Shown here one piece after another: positions 5,306 to 8,445 of a stretch of DNA of 8,445 bases. Source of the DNA: Candidatus Nanohalarchaeota archaeon (lineage in GTDB: Archaea; Nanohalarchaeota; Nanosalinia; Nanosalinales; JAFCCC01); assembly GCA_017610385.1 (NCBI GenBank), contig JAFCCC010000016.1:1-8445 (forward strand), written 5' to 3'. The notes below the pieces were generated by a model. The model saw only the letters and a program-made list of their open reading frames with translations, was not told the origin of the DNA and ran no database searches. Position 1 is the first letter of the stretch. Each line of letters begins with the position of its first letter. A program made the position numbers and the translations under genes.

Positions 5306-6077
5306 AAGAACTCAAACAGAAATAATAATTACTAAAAAACCAGATTTAAAAAATCCAATTTTCGTTGAAGGCTTAACAGGAATTGGACATATTGGTAGAT
5401 CTGCTGTATCTTATTTAATAGATAAGTTAGGAGCAATAAAATTTGGGGAGATTTATTCAAATCATTTTCCACACATTGCAATAGTTAATGATTCTGGTGA
5501 AATGGAATTACTAACAAACGAGCTTTATTATTTAAAAAGTAAAGGAAAACAACCAGATATTATATTTTTAACAGGTCATACACAGAGTATAACTCCAGAA
5601 GGACATTATGAAGTAGCCTATAAGATTGTAGACCTAATAAGACAATATAATGTAAAAGAACTAATAACTATTGGGGGCTACGGTGTAGGGGACTTAATAG
5701 ATGATCCATTAGTTTTAGGAATTCCAACTAACAAAAAATTGAAGAGTAAGTATGAAAAATTCGGTGTAATTTTTGAACATAGTGTAGGACAAGTTGTTGG
5801 AGCTACTGGTTTGCTTTTAGCAGTTGGTAAAAGATTCGGATTAAATGGTGTGTGCTTGTTGGGTGAAACACCCGGATTCTTACTTTCTGATCCTAAAGCA
5901 ACAGAAAAGGTATTAAATGTTTTGGAACGTATATTAAATATAAAAATAGATTATACAGATTTGAACAAGAAAATTAAAGAAGCTGAAAAAGTCATTAAAA
6001 AAGTTCAAGAATTACAAGGTCAAATTTTGCAAAACCAAAAAGGAGATAAAGACAAAGATACTGGATACATAGGCTAA
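5298..6077 (+). CDS. PAC2-family proteasome assembly chaperone (PbaB-like)
   Basis: A 259-aa member of the PAC2/DUF75 family, which helps assemble the 20S proteasome alpha ring in archaea. Family features: PIFVEGLTGIGHIG (about 20-33) with a following helix SAVSYLIDKLGA, DIIFLTGHTQ (about 87-96), YEVAYKIVDLI, and ELITIGGYGVGDL (about 120-132). A Lys/Glu/Gln-rich helix (about 216-247, KKIKEAEKVIKKVQELQG) is probably a coiled coil. The chain ends TGYIG with Tyr at the third-last position, so it does not carry a strict C-terminal hydrophobic-Tyr-X proteasome-docking motif. The start is set by GAGG (5287-5290) 7 nt upstream. The first 8 nt overlap nop10, and this conserved pairing with nop10/aIF2a is seen in many archaea. 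No proteasome subunit gene is in the window. Confidence 0.9.
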   Translation: MSERTQTEIIITKKPDLKNPIFVEGLTGIGHIGRSAVSYLIDKLGAIKFGEIYSNHFPHIAIVNDSGEMELLTNELYYLKSKGKQPDIIFLTGHTQSITPEGHYEVAYKIVDLIRQYNVKELITIGGYGVGDLIDDPLVLGIPTNKKLKSKYEKFGVIFEHSVGQVVGATGLLLAVGKRFGLNGVCLLGETPGFLLSDPKATEKVLNVLERILNIKIDYTDLNKKIKEAEKVIKKVQELQGQILQNQKGDKDKDTGYIG

Positions 6078-6104
6078 GTAAAAACCGTTTTAATGGGGAG
6101 TCTA

Positions 6105-6112
6105 TTTTAAAA
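6105..6112 (+). promoter_or_regulatory. Possible TATA-like box for rpoK
   Basis: TTTTAAAA lies about 56 nt before the rpoK ATG. Transcription would begin near 6134, leaving a leader of about 30 nt, enough to carry the AAGGG Shine-Dalgarno site at 6154-6158. The inverted repeat at 6123-6142 straddles the predicted start site. This is a weak call from sequence alone. Confidence 0.3.
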
Positions 6113-6122
6113 TGTGTGGGAG

Positions 6123-6142
6123 ATCAATTATGAATAATTGAT
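6123..6142. repeat. Perfect 8-bp inverted repeat with 4-nt loop upstream of rpoK
   Basis: ATCAATTA, loop TGAA, TAATTGAT: two arms of 8 bp with no mismatch. It lies between the PAC2-family gene and rpoK, over the start site predicted from the TTTTAAAA box at 6105. The stem is A/T-rich and no T-run follows, so an intrinsic terminator is unlikely. A dimeric regulator site or a 5'-leader hairpin is possible. One such palindrome in A/T-rich DNA could also be chance. Confidence 0.5.
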
Positions 6143-6164
6143 ATTTCAAGCGCAAGGGTAAAAA

Positions 6165-6353
6165 ATGGAAAAATATACGAGATTTGAAAAATCTAGGATG
6201 ATTGGTGCACGAGCTTTACAAATTTCAATGGGTGCTCCAGCAGTAATTAAAACAGACGTAATTGAGCCAGTTCAAATTGCAAAACAGGAATTAGAAAAGG
6301 GTATACTTCCTATTACAGTTAAAAGACCTGACGTAGGAAAAAGAATCAGCTAA
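6165..6353 (+). CDS. rpoK: DNA-directed RNA polymerase subunit K (RpoK, omega/RPB6 homologue)
   Basis: Small subunit needed for assembly and stability of archaeal RNA polymerase, homologous to bacterial omega and eukaryotic RPB6. The 62-aa chain covers the conserved core: [20 protein letters not shown] (5-24; family T-x-(Y/F)E-x-x-R-x-x-GARALQ-(I/L)-x-MGAP), then a helix with [20 protein letters not shown] (34-53), where archaeal proteins have AxxELxxGxLPxxxxR. It lacks the acidic N-terminal extension of eukaryotic RPB6, as expected. AAGGG (6154-6158) lies 6 nt before the ATG. It is followed by the uS2 gene; in many archaea rpoN and eno also sit here, but neither is present. The conserved segments leave little doubt. 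Confidence 0.95.
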   Translation: MEKYTRFEKSRMIGARALQISMGAPAVIKTDVIEPVQIAKQELEKGILPITVKRPDVGKRIS

Positions 6354-6366
6354 ATCTAACTAAGCA

Positions 6367-6374
6367 TTATAAAG
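6367..6374 (+). promoter_or_regulatory. TATA-like box for rpsB (uS2)
   Basis: TTATAAAG centred 26-27 nt before the GTG at 6397, which would place the transcript 5' end at that GTG. A second A/T-rich candidate, TTTATGTA (6382-6389), would start transcription inside the coding region and is less likely. The segment AAAGCTTT-x3-TTTATGTAAA (6371-6391) resembles the sequence before the 7598 gene. Confidence 0.5.
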
Positions 6375-6396
6375 CTTTGTATTTATGTAAAAACAG

Positions 6397-6990
6397 GTGA
6401 TTAAAATTTTAGTAGAACGAGATGAATATCTTTCAAGAGGAGTTCACATCGGAATGAGAACAAAATCAAAAGATATGAGTCCATTTGTATTTCAAATTAA
6501 AAAAAGCAAATTGGCTGTTGTAAACGTGGAAAAAACAGATGAAAGAATTCTAATCGCCGCGAAATTTTTGTCAAATTATGAACCAGAGAACATAGCAGTA
6601 GTTTCTAGAAAAGAAAATGGTATAAAACCCATAATAAAAATGCAAGAAATTGCAGGAGTTCGTGCTGTTTCAGGAAGATTTCTTCCGGGTTTATTCACAA
6701 ATCCAAATGCAAAAGAATTCATAGAACCAAAAATAGTAGTAATTACAGATCCTTCGGAAGATAAACAAGGGGTTAAAGAAGCAATGGCTGCTAAATTACC
6801 AATTATTGCAATTTGTGATACGGGAAATTTTACAGATAATATTGATTTAGTAATTCCTGCAAATAATAAAGGCAAAAAAGCACTAGGAATCATTTATTAC
6901 CTGCTAACCAAATATTACATGTTAAATAAGGGTCTAATCAAATCAGAAAAAGATTTTAAAAGTACGATAGAGGACTTTACTGCAGAGTAA
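6397..6990 (+). CDS. rpsB: 30S ribosomal protein uS2 (S2), GTG start
   Basis: Small-subunit ribosomal protein S2, 197 aa, typical of archaeal uS2. Conserved segments in order: YLSRGVHIG (11-19), TKSKDMSPFVFQ, KTDERILIAAKFL (about 46-58), ENIAVVSRKENG, GRFLPGLFTNPN (about 92-103), VVITDPSEDKQGVKEA, PIIAICDTGNFTDNIDLVIP (about 134-153) and NNKGKKALGIIYYLLTK. The start must be GTG 6397: an in-frame TAA at 6388-6390 lies just upstream, and the first internal ATG (6454) would remove the conserved YLSRGVHIG. A TATA-like box 26-27 nt before it suggests a leaderless mRNA opening directly on GTG. The neighbour rpoK matches the common archaeal rpoK-rpsB cluster, here without eno. Confidence 0.96.
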   Translation: MIKILVERDEYLSRGVHIGMRTKSKDMSPFVFQIKKSKLAVVNVEKTDERILIAAKFLSNYEPENIAVVSRKENGIKPIIKMQEIAGVRAVSGRFLPGLFTNPNAKEFIEPKIVVITDPSEDKQGVKEAMAAKLPIIAICDTGNFTDNIDLVIPANNKGKKALGIIYYLLTKYYMLNKGLIKSEKDFKSTIEDFTAE

Positions 6991-7009
6991 TTCAATCGTT
7001 GATAATTAA

Positions 7010-7017
7010 TTTATATA
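7010..7017 (+). promoter_or_regulatory. TATA box for the 7040 surface-protein gene
   Basis: TTTATATA is the clearest archaeal TATA box in the window. Its centre is 26-27 nt before the ATG at 7040, so the mRNA would start at or next to the start codon. No Shine-Dalgarno site is present between, in agreement with leaderless translation. Confidence 0.65.
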
Positions 7018-7039
7018 CAATAAATTCTAATCTTATTTC

Positions 7040-7537
7040 ATGTGGCATTTAAAAAAAATAGTATTTTGTATTGGATTTATTTTTCTATTTATTAGTTCTA
7101 TTTACGCCACAGATTATATCACTTTAAAGGTTGGCGAAACCCAGAATAGAAAATTGTATATATATAATCCCTCCACTGCAATGACCGACTTATTAGACTT
7201 AACATTAAGTTCAACGGGCTCTGTAAACGCATGGATAACTACTACTCAAGGAAATAGAATGAATGTACAGGTTCTTCCGAAAGAAAACAAGAGTATTCCA
7301 ATTACAATTATCGCAACAGGATGCACACAGAATCCATGTGAAGGAACAGTAGATTTCTTTGCTAATTCATCAATAACTGGAAACTCTGTTTCAAAACAAA
7401 TAACAGTTTCGATACAATCAAAACAAGCTAGAGGGTTCTTAGGAACTGCTCCAGATCTGAACTGGAGTTATTTAGTACTAATTGCATTAGTTGGTGCAAT
7501 AATTTCAATTAGTATTCATAAAATATGGAAAAAATAA
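7040..7537 (+). CDS. Secreted Ig-like domain protein with C-terminal membrane anchor
   Basis: A 165-aa protein of no family I can name, but with clear cell-surface architecture. A signal peptide covers residues 1-23 (KK, then IVFCIGFIFLFISS, with probable cleavage after YA). Residues about 25-126 look like a beta-sandwich/Ig-like domain: alternating strands such as YITLKVGETQNRKLYIYNP, SIPITIIATGC and KQITVSIQS. C95 and C100 (GCTQNPC) could form a disulfide bond outside the cell. A hydrophobic helix (143-160) followed by HKIWKK would anchor the C-terminus, leaving the domain outside. N-glycosylation sequons are NKS (83), NSS (109) and NWS (141, next to the membrane). It is the first of three exported proteins in a row, which suggests a surface-protein locus. 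Strong own promoter. Confidence 0.82.
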   Translation: MWHLKKIVFCIGFIFLFISSIYATDYITLKVGETQNRKLYIYNPSTAMTDLLDLTLSSTGSVNAWITTTQGNRMNVQVLPKENKSIPITIIATGCTQNPCEGTVDFFANSSITGNSVSKQITVSIQSKQARGFLGTAPDLNWSYLVLIALVGAIISISIHKIWKK

Positions 7538-7559
7538 TTTTGTATGACGTTCGTAAAGC

Positions 7560-7567
7560 TTTTTATG
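7560..7567 (+). promoter_or_regulatory. TATA-like box for the 7598 gene
   Basis: TTTTATGT preceded by GTAAAGC, a possible BRE-like element. Its centre is about 34 nt before the ATG at 7598, predicting a leader of about 8 nt. GTGAT (7590-7594) could act as a Shine-Dalgarno site. AAAGCTTT followed by TTATGTAAA is shared with the uS2 upstream region. Confidence 0.4.
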
Positions 7568-7597
7568 TAAATTAAACAAATTTTATACAGTGATTAT

Positions 7598-8023
7598 ATG
7601 CCTAAAAGATTAATTTTCTGGTCCATTGTATGTATCTTGCTTTTAACTATTATTTTGATATTTGTAGCTCCAAGAATTGGAAGAAATAAAGGAGGAATAC
7701 GCATAGATACAAGTAAATGGGACGAGAATTTTGATACTAAACCAATTCCAGAAGATCAGATTCCCATAATAGAAATTGTAAATCAATCCTTTTTAAAAAC
7801 AGAGTTACAATTAGAAAAAGGTAAGAGAATTAAATTTATTAATAAAGATTCTGAGAATTATACTCTAATGATTCCTTTAATTGGAATAGAAGAACCATTA
7901 GATCCTGATTCTGTTTTTGAGCCAACATTTTACAAAGAAGGCGAAATTGAATTCTGGTTAAAAGAACTTGGAGAGAATAAAACGAAGGGGATTGTAAATG
8001 TTACGGTTTCAGAAACATCTTAA
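7598..8023 (+). CDS. Signal-anchored cupredoxin-like protein lacking copper ligands
   Basis: A 141-aa protein not assigned to a named family. Residues 6-24 are a strong membrane helix (IFWSIVCILLLTIILIF) after MPKR, which would leave the rest outside. Then comes a polar tether (25-55). Residues 56-138 have the strand order of a plastocyanin/cupredoxin-type domain: IIEIVNQSFLKTELQLEKGKR, IKFINKDSENYTLMI, LDPDSVFEPTFYKEGEIEFW, GIVNVTV. In copper proteins this frame carries His, Cys, His and Met ligands; here there is no histidine at all, the only Cys (C12) is in the membrane helix, and NKDSENYT replaces the usual N-x-D-x-x-x-H. Copper binding is therefore not expected. Four N-glycosylation sequons (N62, N87, N127, N134) fit an outside location. 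The next exported gene starts 14 nt after its stop. Confidence 0.75.
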   Translation: MPKRLIFWSIVCILLLTIILIFVAPRIGRNKGGIRIDTSKWDENFDTKPIPEDQIPIIEIVNQSFLKTELQLEKGKRIKFINKDSENYTLMIPLIGIEEPLDPDSVFEPTFYKEGEIEFWLKELGENKTKGIVNVTVSETS

Positions 8024-8037
8024 TCCCGTAGGAAAAA

Positions 8038-8445
8038 ATGGTAAAGATAATTTGGAATAGAAAGTCGTATTCTAAGTACTTATTTTTTATAATTTCTGGA
8101 TTATTCTTTACTTCAGTATTTATCTCGGTGAGTGCGGCAGATTTAACAGTAACAGGAACCACAACCTTAAATGCTGGTTCTTATACGTATGGCACAGTTC
8201 ATGTTACAAACACAGGAACTTTAATTCTAAAAGGAAATCCATCACGCACGGGCTTTAAAGGTGTTGAAATAACTGCGACCACATTCACAATTGATTCAGG
8301 CGGCAAAGTCTCTGCTGATGGAGAAGGTTATGTTGGTGGTGCGAGTTCTACAGACAGTTACTATGGAAAGCCGGGAAGTGGGACTGGAAAAGCTACTGGA
8401 TATTACTACAGGTATGCCGATTCTGGTGGTGGTGGAGGGTATGGC
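8038..8445 (+). CDS. Large glycine-rich secreted protein, 3'-truncated by window end
   Basis: The reading frame is open from ATG 8038 to the last base: 136 codons with no stop, so only the N-terminus is visible. Residues 1-34 form a signal peptide: basic start with KRSYSK-like charges, hydrophobic YLFFIISGLFFTSVFI, and likely cleavage after SAA. The mature part begins DLTVTGTTTLNAGSYTYGTV and HVTNTGTLILKGNP, short beta repeats with Thr/Asn/Gly turns like those of right-handed beta-helix surface proteins. From about residue 88 it becomes rich in Gly, Ser and Tyr (GEGYVGGASS, DSGGGGGYG at the edge). AGGA (8030-8033) lies before the ATG and only 14 nt separate it from the upstream gene, so they are probably co-transcribed. 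A surface adhesin or cell-contact protein is plausible; no enzyme motif is visible. Confidence 0.78.
   Translation, partial: MVKIIWNRKSYSKYLFFIISGLFFTSVFISVSAADLTVTGTTTLNAGSYTYGTVHVTNTGTLILKGNPSRTGFKGVEITATTFTIDSGGKVSADGEGYVGGASSTDSYYGKPGSGTGKATGYYYRYADSGGGGGYG

Noticed and set aside
6080-6092. Intrinsic terminator after the PAC2-family gene (TAAAAACCGTTTTA)
   Set aside because: The stem is only about 5 A/T pairs and the T-run is four bases long, too weak to call.
6078-6164. Possible tRNA or small guide RNA between the PAC2-family gene and rpoK
   Set aside because: The 87-nt gap has no T-loop GTTCRA-type sequence, no cloverleaf pairing and no C/D box pair (RTGATGA with CTGA). Only the 8-bp hairpin is structured.
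6576-6893. Minus-strand 105-codon frame within uS2
   Set aside because: It is antisense to the conserved uS2 core and has no independent support.

Overview
ORGANISM. This is archaeal DNA, A+T-rich (roughly two thirds A+T by eye). It carries eL44, eS27, aIF2-alpha, Nop10, RpoK, PCNA, GINS and a primase, all of archaeal/eukaryotic type. The compact packing, a single-chain primase of the kind known from Nanoarchaeum equitans and the short proteins suggest a DPANN-type archaeon (Nanoarchaeota/Woesearchaeota/Pacearchaeota-like). The lineage is inference; no rRNA is present to fix it. LAYOUT. Positions 2-2762 (minus strand) form a replication operon read from right to left: a small OB-fold protein, PCNA, an 81-residue membrane-like orphan, and a primase whose single chain joins a PriS catalytic domain, a PriL-type Fe-S domain and a terminal zinc finger. 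A 143-bp divergent promoter region follows. Positions 2906-6077 (plus strand) hold a GINS subunit (Gins51-like, with a very long linker), then eL44, eS27, aIF2-alpha, Nop10 and a PAC2-family proteasome assembly chaperone, tightly packed. This is the replication/translation gene neighbourhood conserved across many archaea, here split into two divergent halves. Positions 6165-6990 hold rpoK and rpsB (uS2), without the rpoN and eno genes that often lie beside them. Positions 7040-8445 hold three exported or membrane-anchored proteins, the last cut by the window edge: an Ig-like C-terminally anchored protein, a signal-anchored cupredoxin-like protein with no copper ligands, and the start of a glycine-rich secreted protein. 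HOW THEY WORK TOGETHER. The left half supplies primer synthesis, sliding clamp, probable single-strand binding and CMG-helicase parts. The middle supplies ribosome, initiator-tRNA delivery, rRNA pseudouridylation and proteasome assembly parts. The right end is cell-surface material. EXPRESSION LOGIC. First genes of transcription units show TATA-like boxes about 24-27 nt before the start codon (priS, OB-fold gene, GINS, uS2, the 7040 gene), which implies leaderless mRNAs. Internal genes have Shine-Dalgarno-like GAGG or GGTGA sequences 3-7 nt before the start. GENES EASILY MISSED: Nop10 (54 aa), eS27 (true start at 4213) and the 3'-truncated gene at 8038. No tRNA, rRNA, CRISPR, IS element or defence system was seen, and no stretch over 300 bases lacks a gene. 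I found no wholly new system; the single-chain primase is the most unusual object.
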